A DNA stretch of 64,000 nt from Synaphobranchus kaupii (lineage: Eukaryota; Chordata; Actinopteri; Anguilliformes; Synaphobranchidae). The translations under genes and the position numbers were made by a program. Location: positions 510,001 through 574,000 of the forward strand of contig JAINUF010000029.1 of the NCBI GenBank assembly GCA_029718625.1, given 5' to 3'. This document shows positions 10,288 through 21,038 of this stretch, piece after piece (positions within the stretch are counted from its first letter, which is position 1; the number at the start of each line of letters is the position of its first letter). The notes beneath the pieces were generated by a model. It was not told the origin of the DNA and searched no databases. It worked only from the letters and a program-made list of their open reading frames with translations.

Positions 10288-12380
10288 CACATGGCCTGTA
10301 AGTGGCATTAATCACATGGTCTGTAAGTGGCATTAATCACATGGTCTGTAAGTGGCATTAATCACATGGTCTGTAAGTGGCATTAATCACATGGCCTGTA
10401 AGTGGCATTAATCACATGGTCTGTAAGTGGCATTAATCACATGGTCTGTAAGTGGCATTAATCACATGGCCTGTAAGTGGCATTAATCACATGGCCTGTA
10501 AGTGGCATTAATCACATGGCCTGTAAGTGGCATTAATCACATGGCCTGTAAGTGGCATTAATCACATGGCCTGTAAGTGGCATTAATCACATGGCCTGTA
10601 AGTGGCATTAATCACATGGCCTGTAAGTGGCATTAATCACATGGTCTGTAAGTGGCATTAATCACATGGCCTGTAAGTGGCATTAATCACATGGTCTGTA
10701 AGTGGCATTAATCACATGGCCTGTAAGTGGCATTAATCACATGGTCTGTAAGTGGCATTAATCACATGGTCTGTAAGTGGCATTAATCACATGGTCTGTA
10801 AGTGGCATTAATCACATGGTCTGTAAGTGGCATTAATCACATGGTCTGTAAGTGGCATTAATCACATGGTCTGTAAGTGGCATTAATCACATGGTCTGTA
10901 AGTGGCATTAATCACATGGTCTGTAAGTGGCATTAATCACATGGTCTGTAAGTGGCATTAATCACATGGTCTGTAAGTGGCATTAATCACATGGTCTGTA
11001 AGTGGCATTAATCACATGGTCTGTAAGTGGCATTAATCACATGGTCTGTAAGTGGCATTAATCACATGGTCTGTAAGTGGCATTAATCACATGGTCTGTA
11101 AGTGGCATTAATCACATGGTCTGTAAGTGGCATTAATCACATGGTCTGTAAGTGGCATTAATCACATGGCCTGTAAGTGGCATTAATCACATGGTCTGTA
11201 AGTGGCATTAATCACATGGTCTGTAAGTGGCATTAATCACATGGTCTGTAAGTGGCATTAATCACATGGCCTGTAAGTGGCATTAATCACATGGCCTGTA
11301 CGTGGCATTAATCACATGGCCTGTAAGTGGCATTAATCACATGGTCTGTAAGTGGCATTAATCACATGGTCTGTAAGTGGCATTAATCACATGGTCTGTA
11401 AGTGGCATTAATCACATGGCCTGTAAGTGGCATTAATCACATGGTCTGTAAGTGGCATTAATCACATGGTCTGTAAGTGGCATTAATCACATGGTCTGTA
11501 AGTGGCATTAATCACATGGTCTGTAAGTGGCATTAATCACATGGTCTGTAAGTGGCATTAATCACATGGTCTGTAAGTGGCATTAATCACATGGTCTGTA
11601 AGTGGCATTAATCACATGGCCTGTAAGTGGCATTAATCACATGGTCTGTAAGTGGCATTAATCACATGGCCTGTAAGTGGCATTAATCACATGGTCTGTA
11701 AGTGGCATTAATCACATGGTCTGTAAGTGGCATTAATCACATGGTCTGTAAGTGGCATTAATCACATGGCCTGTAAGTGGCATTAATCACATGGTCTGTA
11801 AGTGGCATTAATCACATGGTCTGTAAGTGGCATTAATCACATGGTCTGTAAGTGGCATTAATCACATGGTCTGTAAGTGGCATTAATCACATGGTCTGTA
11901 AGTGGCATTAATCACATGGCCTGTAAGTGGCATTAATCACATGGTCTGTAAGTGGCATTAATCACATGGTCTGTAAGTGGCATTAATCACATGGTCTGTA
12001 AGTGGCATTAATCACATGGTCTGTAAGTGGCATTAATCACATGGCCTGTAAGTGGCATTAATCACATGGTCTGTAAGTGGCATTAATCACATGGTCTGTA
12101 AGTGGCATTAATCACATGGTCTGTAAGTGGCATTAATCACATGGTCTGTAAGTGGCATTAATCACATGGTCTGTAAGTGGCATTAATCACATGGTCTGTA
12201 AGTGGCATTAATCACATGGTCTGTAAGTGGCATTAATCACATGGTCTGTAAGTGGCATTAATCACATGGTCTGTAAGTGGCATTAATCACATGGTCTGTA
12301 AGTGGCATTAATCACATGGCCTGTAAGTGGCATTAATCACATGGTCTGTAAGTGGCATTAATCACATGGTCTGTAAGTGG
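10288..12380. repeat. 25-bp minisatellite, about 84 copies
   Basis: The unit is ATCACATGGTCTGTAAGTGG followed by CATTA. Nearly the only variation is one C/T site (ATGGCC or ATGGTC) plus a single GTACGTGG copy near 11300. Length is very regular. C-type units cluster near the left end and T-type units dominate elsewhere. Confidence 0.97.
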
Positions 12381-13201
12381 CCGCACCCCAATGCTTCTGT
12401 AATATAATGAGAGCACTACTCTCAGGCCCCCAATGCTTTACCAGAGATGCTGAAGGAGGTGACAACATGTATTAATGCAAGTCAAGTAGACCAATAGAGA
12501 TGTAACTTGAGAGGTCAGAGGTCATAGGGTATTTTTAACCTAAAACCACACACCCTATAGTCCTACAATAGCCAGACCTCAGGCCCAAACAGCACATACA
12601 ATCCCATCATTATCACTGCAATCATCCTAATTGACCACCATCCTCAGAACCATGGAATCAGTGCCATCACCAGAAGTCATACTCATAACATTACCATTTT
12701 CATTAAGTCACTATGAATATGCTGAATAAACAAGATCAGGTGATGGAAGGTTTTCACAAGTAAAAATAAGTGTAAATGTGCATTAAATACTGGACAGTAT
12801 TCTTTATACCATAAGATTGATGTGACTGACATGTTCTGGTTTGCTGTGAAAGTATGCTGTGATTGGTTGGAAAATTGGGCGTGGCCTTGCGGTCTCCACA
12901 CTCCACACACGTGTTATTTTAACGGCGCATATAAGTACGTCTACATAGGCGTGTGCACAATGCGCGTAGCCTCCTGTCTGTTACACACAGGGGCGCACAC
13001 AAGCATGACTAAAATATCTAGATCACAATGTGAAATATTATTATTGTGTAGGCTATATCAAAAATGCATAATAATAAAAGGTTCCATAGGTCCACATACC
13101 TTTCCCTCAGCGAAGGGAAACGATGCCACATTACATTGCTCTCAGCACACTCCATCAACATCCAGGCGATGTGCGATGGTACGGGACAATGGCTATCCAT
13201 T
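12381..13201. other. non-coding region, nothing firm
   Basis: Unique-looking sequence. The stretch about 12900-13010 has GCGCA-rich phrases reminiscent of the hAT-type fragment at 14600-14960, so it may belong to the same element, but I could not find its terminus. Short open frames here are not supported as genes. Confidence 0.4.
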
Positions 13202-13215
13202 AAAAAGGAGCTGAT

Positions 13216-13616
13216 GGGCCGTCGCGTGGTACAACGGTAAGAGCGCCGACTTTCAGTCGGTGCAGTTGTGCTGCGAGGATCGGGGTTCGCGCCCCGGTCC
13301 TGCCAGATCCGAGCATGGCCGGCGCCCTGTGGGAGCAGCAATTGGCGGTTGCTTCCGGGTGGGGGGAGGGGCTAGGAGAGAATCGCTGCACGCATAGCGG
13401 CCCTGGGCGAGCTGGATTCACGGTCAGGAGCTCGAGGAGTCGTGCCCTGTAGAGGACGTGGCGACCTCTTTCCTACTACCGGCTGACAGGGTTGTGTTGC
13501 GGTGGTTCTCTAGCGGTTGCTACACGGGGGGGGGGAATTGAATTAGAATAGGGGTTCAATTGGCTACTAAATTGGGAGAAAATGGGGAAAAATCAGAAAC
13601 AAAATAAAAAAATTAA
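13216..13616 (+). mobile_element. tRNA-derived SINE, full length, with 14-bp target-site duplication
   Basis: Both flanks carry the identical 14-mer AAAAAGGAGCTGAT (13202-13215 and 13617-13630). The head (13216 to about 13310) is tRNA-like, with an A-box-like TGGTACAACGGTAAGAGC and a B-box GGTTCGCGCCC at 13284-13294. The unrelated body is followed by an A-rich tail after TTGGGAGAAAATGGGG. It is 401 bp long. The perfect duplication indicates a fairly recent insertion. This is a SINE, not a tRNA gene. Confidence 0.92.
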
Positions 13617-13630
13617 AAAAAGGAGCTGAT

Positions 13631-14599
13631 AACACTTATATCAAGCCTAATGCACGAATTGTCATTTACACCTAATGCGTGAATTGTCATTCAATGGAAA
13701 ACTCGCGCACTGTAATAGACGGACATTTGCGTTCTGAAAATGCGCTTCAGACGTCATTACAATACAGCTCTGTTTATCTAGGAATACAGCCTGTAAGTAA
13801 ATAGAATGGTTTGTGACTGAAAAAAGTTAAAAACCTTGTCCAGTGAATATTGCTTTTATTGTTTTTCAAATAGCCTAGGCTACAGCGGATTCGCTGTGCA
13901 TAAGGTTTTTTTCGATAGCCTATGGTTAAAAAACGGAGATAAATGTCATCATGTTAACTGAATTGTAACCTTAGCTATTCTTCGTCCTTCATATTTTCTT
14001 AATTACAGTGACAAGGTTTCCATACCCTCAGCTTATTAAAACCCCGCTGATTTCACCTGTTATTCCATAACTGAACAAAAGATTTTAAAGAGAACTAAGC
14101 GTCTAATTAGAAACTAAATTTGCAGCACGTTACACAATTAATTTACAATTCATTTTAATTCCATTATCTGCATGTGCGCTTTACGGGAGCAGGTCTGTTT
14201 CCCCTGCTGTAAATCGCACTTTTCACGGTCTTCCTGGGAAAGTGGATCGTACCAGTAAAACAGGTTGGTCACATTTCCATAAGCAGGACATTATAAAACA
14301 AGGGAAAATATGCTGAACCTATGGGTTGCCAACCTGACAGATTTACTGTATTTAGTGTCATCATTAAGGCAAAATAACGTTATTTATGTTATTAATCAAA
14401 ATTAGAATGCAGGTAGCCTAATGAACTTCGGATGAAGCTTGAACATGAGTTCATTGCATAATCAAACGAAATTTGTTAAACAAGCAGGCTAATTTGGCGT
14501 TTTCTAGGGTGAGAAGGAAGCAATTGGTCGCTTATTCTCAGCTGTTGCAGGTGCAGCCGCATACATTTTGTAAACAGCACTGTCAGGAATTATCGGGAA
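13631..14599. other. non-coding region, nothing recognised
   Basis: AT-moderate sequence. Two similar phrases (GAATTGTCATTTACACCTAA and GAATTGTCATTCAATGG) follow the SINE. It could be the interior of the hAT-type element at its right. Confidence 0.4.
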
Positions 14600-14960
14600 C
14601 TCATAATGGTTAGCCCGAATAATATTGATCATAGGCTACTATTGATCCATATAGCCTATTCCTTGATCGCACTAAACACGCACAAGCATGTCTGTTTCGC
14701 CATCATAAGCAATCCGCCAAGGTGGAAAAGCAGGCTTTTAAAGGGAATGGGATATGACATTTTGATTGGTTTATTGCATGTCACGCCCAAGACACACCTA
14801 TAATTAATGAAGAGACTAGGTTCAGCCCAGTTGCACCTTGCGCCGTGCTTAGCGCCCAAAAAACACGCCGCTAAAATAGCGAAAGTGGACTTGGACACAC
14901 CCTAAATGGACTTAGCGCCATGCGCTTAGACCAAGCGCCAAGACCGCCAAGATAGGGCCC
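14600..14960 (-). mobile_element. terminal part of a hAT-type non-autonomous element
   Basis: Read on the minus strand it starts near AGGGCCCTATCTTGGCGG and continues with GCGCTTGGTCTAAGCGCATG, GGCGTGTTTTTTGGGCGC, then CAATAAACCAATCAAAATG and CCCATTCCCTTTAAAAGCC. This order is characteristic of an abundant fish hAT-like MITE family that I recognise by its phrases. The opposite terminus was not located, so its length is unknown. The open frames here are not genes. Confidence 0.55.
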
Positions 14961-15565
14961 TAAGACTTTACTTAACATTATCTTCATTTGTCCAAATTAC
15001 TTTTGCTGCCCTACAATGGGAGACTATGTATGAAAAGGGCCGTAATTCCTACACAGATCACCAACCCGATATGGATGTAAACCCTAACCCTAAAATTAAT
15101 GCTGAAAGTCTGCACTTTAACCTCATAGTCATTGTTATATTTCAAATCCAATGTGCTGGTGTACAGAGCCAAAACAACAAAAAATGTGTCACTGTCAAAG
15201 TACGTACGGTCTGCACTGTATATATATACAGTTAACATACAGATATTAACACACACATATACATAGTGCAAGTTTATGCATACATATTACAGAGCTGTCA
15301 ACCAATTAAAAAATTTTTTTTTTTCCATGAGTTGAATTAATTGGTAAATTAATTGCCAACCTGTTGATTAAATATGAATATAAATATTCACCGGGATCCA
15401 ATACAAGCTGTAGGACTGCTTCTAAGCATCTTTATTGGCAGGCCTTTTGATACAACTCAGATTGAAATCGATTTGATTAACGCTTTTCTTTTTGAAAAAG
15501 AAAATGCACTCAATGTTGTTGGCTTCAGAACAGTCGTTTGTTTAGAGTTATGTTGCCAGTATAGC
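14961..15565. other. non-coding region
   Basis: AT-rich sequence with a T run near 15310 and no supported gene. Short frames near 15026-15271 overlap on both strands and lack any recognisable domain. Confidence 0.4.
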
Positions 15566-15674
15566 TGAGTCAGACGGGTGATTGGGAGTTTGCCTGTCAC
15601 CCTGAGTCAGACGGGTGATTGGGAGTTTGCCTGTCACCCTGAGTCAGACGGGGATTGGGAGTTTGCCGGTCACC
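15566..15674. repeat. 37-bp tandem repeat, 3 copies
   Basis: The unit is GAGTCAGACGGGTGATTGGG followed by AGTTTGCCTGTCACCCT. The third copy lacks three bases and carries a C-to-G change. Confidence 0.9.
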
Positions 15675-16166
15675 ATTTTCATTAAGGTAGATATGAAAGA
15701 ATGCTATGCTTGCATACGATAGTGTAAATTAGTCACTGCTTTTATATGAAAAGTTCTGTTTACAATGCTTTGTACAGTCATGTTCCTTCTGCATCTAACT
15801 TATCACCAAAATGTCAGTGTAAATTCCCCTTGAGGGACTAGTATGTTTCCCTCCATGTTCAGATTGAAACCAATGCAATGCTAGCAGATTTAACAACCCG
15901 GATGTTGCTCATTTCCCGTTAATTCCTTTTTCCTGGCTGTCAGCTATAATACGCTCTGATGTGGCACCTTGGTGGTTATAGGGAAAGAGTAACTCTACCA
16001 GACCCACAAATGGCCTGTTTAAAGTCACTGTGTGATTTTAAGAACACTGCAATGTGAACTGTAACTAATGTAAATTCAGTGTAAAAAGGTTTGGGGTGTA
16101 AAACTCATTCCTGATTTACACTTGCATATGGGAGAGAGGCTTCCTCTGGTATGTGGGTTGGGGTCA

Positions 16167-19144
16167 GGGCCGGATCTAAGGGGGGGCCAGAGGGGGCCGT
16201 GCCCCCCCAAATTTTTGCTGTGCCCCCCCAAAACTTTGACCATTGACTTAAAATAATCAATTGCTTTGATCGATCCCTAGAAAAAATCCAAGTTATTTTT
16301 TTTTTTTAACCGATATTTTGCATTCTTTCTCAGTTCAGGAGACTTAGCCAATCATAATGTTCTATTCAAAATATCAAAAAACAACAACTTGGCAATGTAT
16401 TCCTGATTGGTTGGTTTGGCAGTTTAAAACTGGGAGACGGACCGATCTGCTGTCACTCTACATTTGTCGGTGTTTGTCTGTCACTTGAAGAGGTTAACAT
16501 TTGCCCACAGCAAAAATTAAAAAACATAATATAGGTCTAAAAGTTATTCTGTTTAAATGTTTATAATTAAGCCTGTGTATTTTGAGTCTTGTCTTGTTGT
16601 TTCATTTTAGTGGTTTAGTGTTATTACTGTCTGAGGGGCTTAGTGGTGGTGGTTTTACGCAACGTTAGCTAGCTAGCTACAGTACTAGTTTACGTTAGAC
16701 TAGCTAACCTAGCTAGGTAACGTTAACTGTTAGCTAGCTAATTGTCACCGTTATAGCTAGAGCTAACGGTTCAGACTATTGGTTGTTGCATCAGTACCGG
16801 CAAGTACCCCTTATAACGGTTTGGTCGCTAATGTGTTTTTCTTTCTTTTCTTATTCTCTGTGCTCCACGGTTCTTCTTTCCTTTTGGTGACAGTTACCCT
16901 ACTTGCTTATACGGTATTAGCCTAAATCATTATGCATCGATTTTTGATTACTAAACCAAAGCACAGTAATGTTAACACAAATGCAGCTCTAGTTGTACAT
17001 ACCGGTAGTTCAGAATCTTCATGCTCAGTATCGGATCCTGTGCCCGGTCCCAGTTCGGAAGAAAAGGCAGTCGGGGGTGCTTCCGTGGATCTCGGCCACG
17101 ATTTAAATGATAACACACCATCTCAGCCAGTTCTAAAAGTATTTCCCAAACGGGAGTTTGGCAAAAAGGCTCGTTCTTTCAACCCAAGCTGGTATCAGTC
17201 ACGATCATGGCTAGAATATTCAGTGAAACTAGATGCATGTTTCTGCTTCCCCTGTCGCAAGTTTTCAAGCACAAATGACAGAGATCTAGTTTTTATCAAG
17301 ACGGGGTTTATTAACTGGAAAACGGCATTAGAAAAGGACAGGGGATTATATCTAGCCATAGCCATTTGAATTCTGCACGATCATGGACAGAACTGAACAC
17401 GAGAGTGGAAACTGGTGACACTATATCATGTCTCTTGGGAAAAACACAGGTTGAGAAAAAACGATACTACATCAGAAGCATAGGGGAAGTGGTGCAGTTT
17501 CTGGCTGTGAACGAACTTGCTTTTCGTGGAAGCACTGAAAGTCAGTCCGAAATAAACGATGACAGTGATATCTCTGCTGGGCTGTTCCTGAAATTGTTTG
17601 AGTACACTCTGACTAAGGATTCCAAACTTGCTGAAATAGCAAAAAACATCCCTCAGAATGCAAAGTACACATCAAAAGGCATTCAAAATTATATAATTAA
17701 CACTCTAGCCAGTATGGTGTTGCATGAGGTGAAAAGAAAATATGATAATGCAGATACAGTAGGGTTCTGCATCAAATGTGATGGAACCAGAGACAGGTGC
17801 AATGTTGAGAATCTTTCACTTGTGATTCGGTTTGTCTGTAATTCAGTTCCTGAGGAGCATTTGATTGGTTTACTGGACTTGAGTGGGTTGGATGCAGAAT
17901 ATATAACAACAGAAATGTTCAAACACCTGTCCAGTGAAGGTTACAGTGCTGATAATATAATCAGCCAATGTTATGATGGCGCATCAGTCATGAGTGGGAT
18001 CAGGGGTGGGGTTCAAGCATTGTTGCAACAGAAGCTTGGCAGGCTCATTCCTTATGTACATTGCTACAACCATCAGCTGCACCTAGCAGTGGTGCATGCC
18101 ATTCAGGAAGAGCCATGCGCCAAAACATTCTTTGAACTCTCCGGCTCACTACATTCCTTTGTTCGCCATCATTATGTAGCCCAGAACTATAATGCACCCT
18201 CTCTTAAAAGGTTACTCGAGATACGGTGGACCAGTCATTATGATGTAACAAAATGTCTGGTAGACAATGAGGATGCCATCTTGAACATTTTGTCAGCGAT
18301 TTCTGAAGATAGTGTGGCAGCAATGGCTTTATGCACAGAGGCATCAGGGCTCCTAGTACAACTCAGGAAGTATCATTTTTTTTGAAATTGGTAAATTCCT
18401 CATCAAAATTTTTGGTGTCTTGAAGCCAGCAAATTCTATTCTGCAGGCTAAGGCTGTGGATCTTTGCAGTGCTGGGGAGGTTATCAGTGCCTCACTGCAA
18501 GCTTTAAAAGATATCAGAGAAGAAGGAAAACAATGAGCAAACAGCTCATAGACAGTTTTGTTCTCTCCACCGTTGGTCACACTGAGTCCGATTCCTCCAA
18601 CACTCCCAGCCAGTCTTTGAGAAGAGCCCTCCTAAACATCTTGGACAGAGCTATTGCAGAGATTGAGGACAGGTTTTCGAGGAGAAATATTGACCTGATG
18701 AGGGCAGTAAGCTGTCTTGTTCCCCAGTCTACGTCTTTTCTAGAGTTGGCCCTATTGAAACCGCTGCAGCTACTTGCCGGTACTGATGCAACAACCAATA
18801 GTCTGAAAAATGAAATTGATGTGGCAAAATCCATGTTGCTCAAGAAGTTCTCCACTGACGTGGACCTGTCAACAGTGTGACGACATATACAGGGCTATAA
18901 GGAAGCCTTTCCAGAGCTACATGCAGTGTATGCAACTGCACTGGTGATTGGAGTATCCTCAGCATCATGTGAGAGTTCTTTCTCCACTCTGACACGTGTC
19001 CTAACACCCTTCCGCCGCACAATGCTGCATGAGAGAAAAAGGAATTTGGTGATTCTGGCACATGAAAAATTAATAACCAAGAGTATTGATTTGGATGAGT
19101 TTGTTAGGGCTTTTATGAAAACAAACAGAAGACTCATGCTTTGA
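16167..19144 (+). mobile_element. autonomous hAT transposon, decayed, right terminus missing
   Basis: A plausible left terminus starts CAGGGCCGGATCTAAGG and is rich in CCCC/GGGG. A GCTAGC-rich leader (about 16660-16790) precedes a transposase reading frame on the plus strand. I could not find the complementary CCGGCCCTG terminus before the CR1-type LINE begins near 19815, so the right end is either lost or diverged. Confidence 0.75.
16932..19144 (+). pseudogene. hAT transposase pseudogene (TTF-type N-terminus, hAT C-terminal dimerisation region)
   Basis: Four collinear pieces. 16932-17341 carries a TTF-like zinc-binding N-terminus (KVFPKREFGKKARSF, then CFCFPCRKFSS). After a frameshift near 17342, 17342-18375 carries the catalytic middle (CDGTRDRCNVENLSLVIRF, then QCYDGASVMSGIRGGVQALL and CYNHQLHLAVVHAI). 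A second shift lies in the T run at 18376-18385. The tail holds a TGA near 18534, another shift and an in-frame stop at 18878-18880. The end has the hAT dimerisation signature SSASCESSFSTLTRVLTPFR. Order and motifs match hAT proteins of the ZMYM-like/Tip100-like kind; that subgroup name is my inference. It cannot make a full transposase. Confidence 0.85.
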
Positions 19145-19814
19145 GGCAATTACTTTGTGTTTTGCAGTGGGAATAGCTAGGCCTTCTTTTTTCTTTTAAC
19201 CATATTGTTAGAAATCTCCAACAGTTTTAAGAGAAACCATAGCCTACAAATCATTTTTTTTTTTTTACATTACCTTTGTTTGTAAAGTGCTTGCTGCTGT
19301 ATTTCTTGAAAACAGTCCTGAGATTCGGTGTAGTTGTAGTTCAGCGTAATCACTGAATGGGTGATGTAGGCAACTGTAAGCTCCATGTTTGGGACAAAGA
19401 CTTTTCTTTTTCTTGATTTAGCTAAAGAGCACACTCAGCTTTTATTTAAAGGGATAACCTTATTTCACTTTGGTACAACATAATTAATTTTGTGGAGCTT
19501 ACCCCATTTTATTTGCATAAAGCAGCTGTCATTTGCCAGGGTGGTATACAATAGTTAGCTCTGCTGTTAGCCTTCTACTTTTGCATAACATGTAAGACTG
19601 TTGTTATACTTCAAATATTATGTTAGGCTATTATAGAAAAGTGAGTTAAATGATTTAATATTCCAACAATAGGAATGTCAGTGCCAAAAAACAGTATTGT
19701 CTGCCAAGTTTCCTTCTTTTTTTGTTGCAGAGCTGCAAACTGTGCTAACTTAATTTTTATCTGAATACAAACACGCATAATTAGGCCTCAAGAAATACAA
19801 ATAGTGGCCTCTCT
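19145..19814. other. probable hAT 3' non-coding remainder, AT-rich
   Basis: No coding content. It lies between the last hAT codon and the 3' tail of the minus-strand LINE and probably belongs to the hAT element, but it has no recognisable terminus. Confidence 0.4.
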
Positions 19815-20935
19815 GAACACCATAACATAACATAACAAGGAAAGACGAGAACAGGCCATTCAGCCCAACAATGCTTGTCTATTCTTACCTCTAAACTGTA
19901 CTAATAGTGTCTAAAACTGAATCAAGCCGGGCCTTGAACACCCCCAGTGTTTCTGCCTCCACCACATGTTCAGGCAAGCCACTCTCACGTATTGACCACT
20001 CTCTGTGTGAAAAAATATTTCCTAGTGTCTGTGAGAAATGTATTCTTTGCCAGTTTCCATTTATGCCCCCTCGTTCTGCTAACCGAGCTCAACTTGAATA
20101 ATTTCATGTAGTTCACTTTGTTGATCCCTTTAATAAATTTAAACGCCTCAATCAAATCCCCCCTAAGTCTCCTTTTACTAAGCTTGAAAAGTCCTAGCAT
20201 TTCAAGCCTTTCCTCATAAAACTTATCTTTTATACCTGGGATCAATCTGGTTGCCCTTCTTTGGACCTTTTCCAGCACCTCTATATCTTTCTTGTAGTAA
20301 GGTCCCCAGAACTGCAGACAGTACTCTGTGTGGTGTGGTCTGACAAGGGCATTGTATAGTGTGAGTATGATCTCCTTAGATTTATACTTAATACTCCTGG
20401 CTATGTATCCCAGCATCCTGTTAGCTTTTTTTTACCGCTACAGCACATTGACCAGACCCTGATAGGCTTTGATCGACTATTACTCCCAAGTCTTTTTCTG
20501 CATGTGCACATTCTAGTTTTGTACCCCACATAAAGTAATCCTGCCCTATGTTTTTATTCCCCACATGTAGAACTTTACATATAGTTATATTGAATTTCAT
20601 TTGCCAGGTTTCTGCCCACTTCTGGAATTTGTTTAAATCTTCTTGGATTACCTTAGTAGCTTCCAGACAGTTGGCTAAACCTCCCAGTTTTGTATCATCC
20701 GCAAATTTAACTAATGTACTTTCAATATCCGCATCTAGGTCATTTATGTAAATGACGAAGAGCAATGGACCCAGAACCGAACCCTGTGGAACTCCACTTC
20801 CCACTTTACCCTGCTCAGATAAGATCCCTCCTACTACTACCCTTTGTGTTCTATCCCGTAACCAGTTCCGAACCCACTCTGAAATGCATTTGGAAGTCTA
20901 AGTATATAATATCATAGGCCTTGCTCCCATCTAGA
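19815..20935 (-). mobile_element. 5'-truncated CR1-clade LINE with reverse-transcriptase remains
   Basis: On the minus strand, about 20930 to 20425 encodes DIIYLDFQ, then after a deletion RDRTQRVVVGGILSEQGKV, then [20 protein letters not shown] and the active-site region KFADDTKLGGLANCLEATK. A small frame break in the A run near 20425 leads into 20416-19985 with MLGYIARSIKYKSKEIILTL and RRLRGDLIEAFKFIKGINK. The 3' tail is the TTATG microsatellite at 19820-19840. The spacing and phrases are those of CR1-clade LINEs. The endonuclease domain and the start of the reverse transcriptase are absent, so the copy is dead. Confidence 0.85.
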
Positions 20936-20957
20936 CACACGTGCGTGTGGTTGCAAG

Positions 20958-20958
20958 G

Positions 20959-20998
<40 letters not shown>
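20958..20998. repeat. CA microsatellite
   Basis: About 20 CA dinucleotides ending in TATATG, between the CR1-type LINE and the 71-bp array. Confidence 0.95.
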
Positions 20999-21000
<2 letters not shown>

Positions 21001-21038
21001 GCAAACGAGGGGAAAAAGCCTGGGAACTGTATGGCACA

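Noticed and set aside
1..12380. CRISPR-like appearance of regular repeats
   Set aside because: Units are contiguous with no unique spacers, and the genome is eukaryotic with introns and LINEs.
13216..13310. tRNA gene
   Set aside because: The tRNA-like head continues into a SINE body with an A-rich tail and 14-bp target duplications; the cloverleaf is not complete.
16932..18385. Frame change near 17342 as an intron or programmed frameshift of a live hAT gene
   Set aside because: No GT-AG pair fits, and later stops and a second shift in a T run show ordinary decay.
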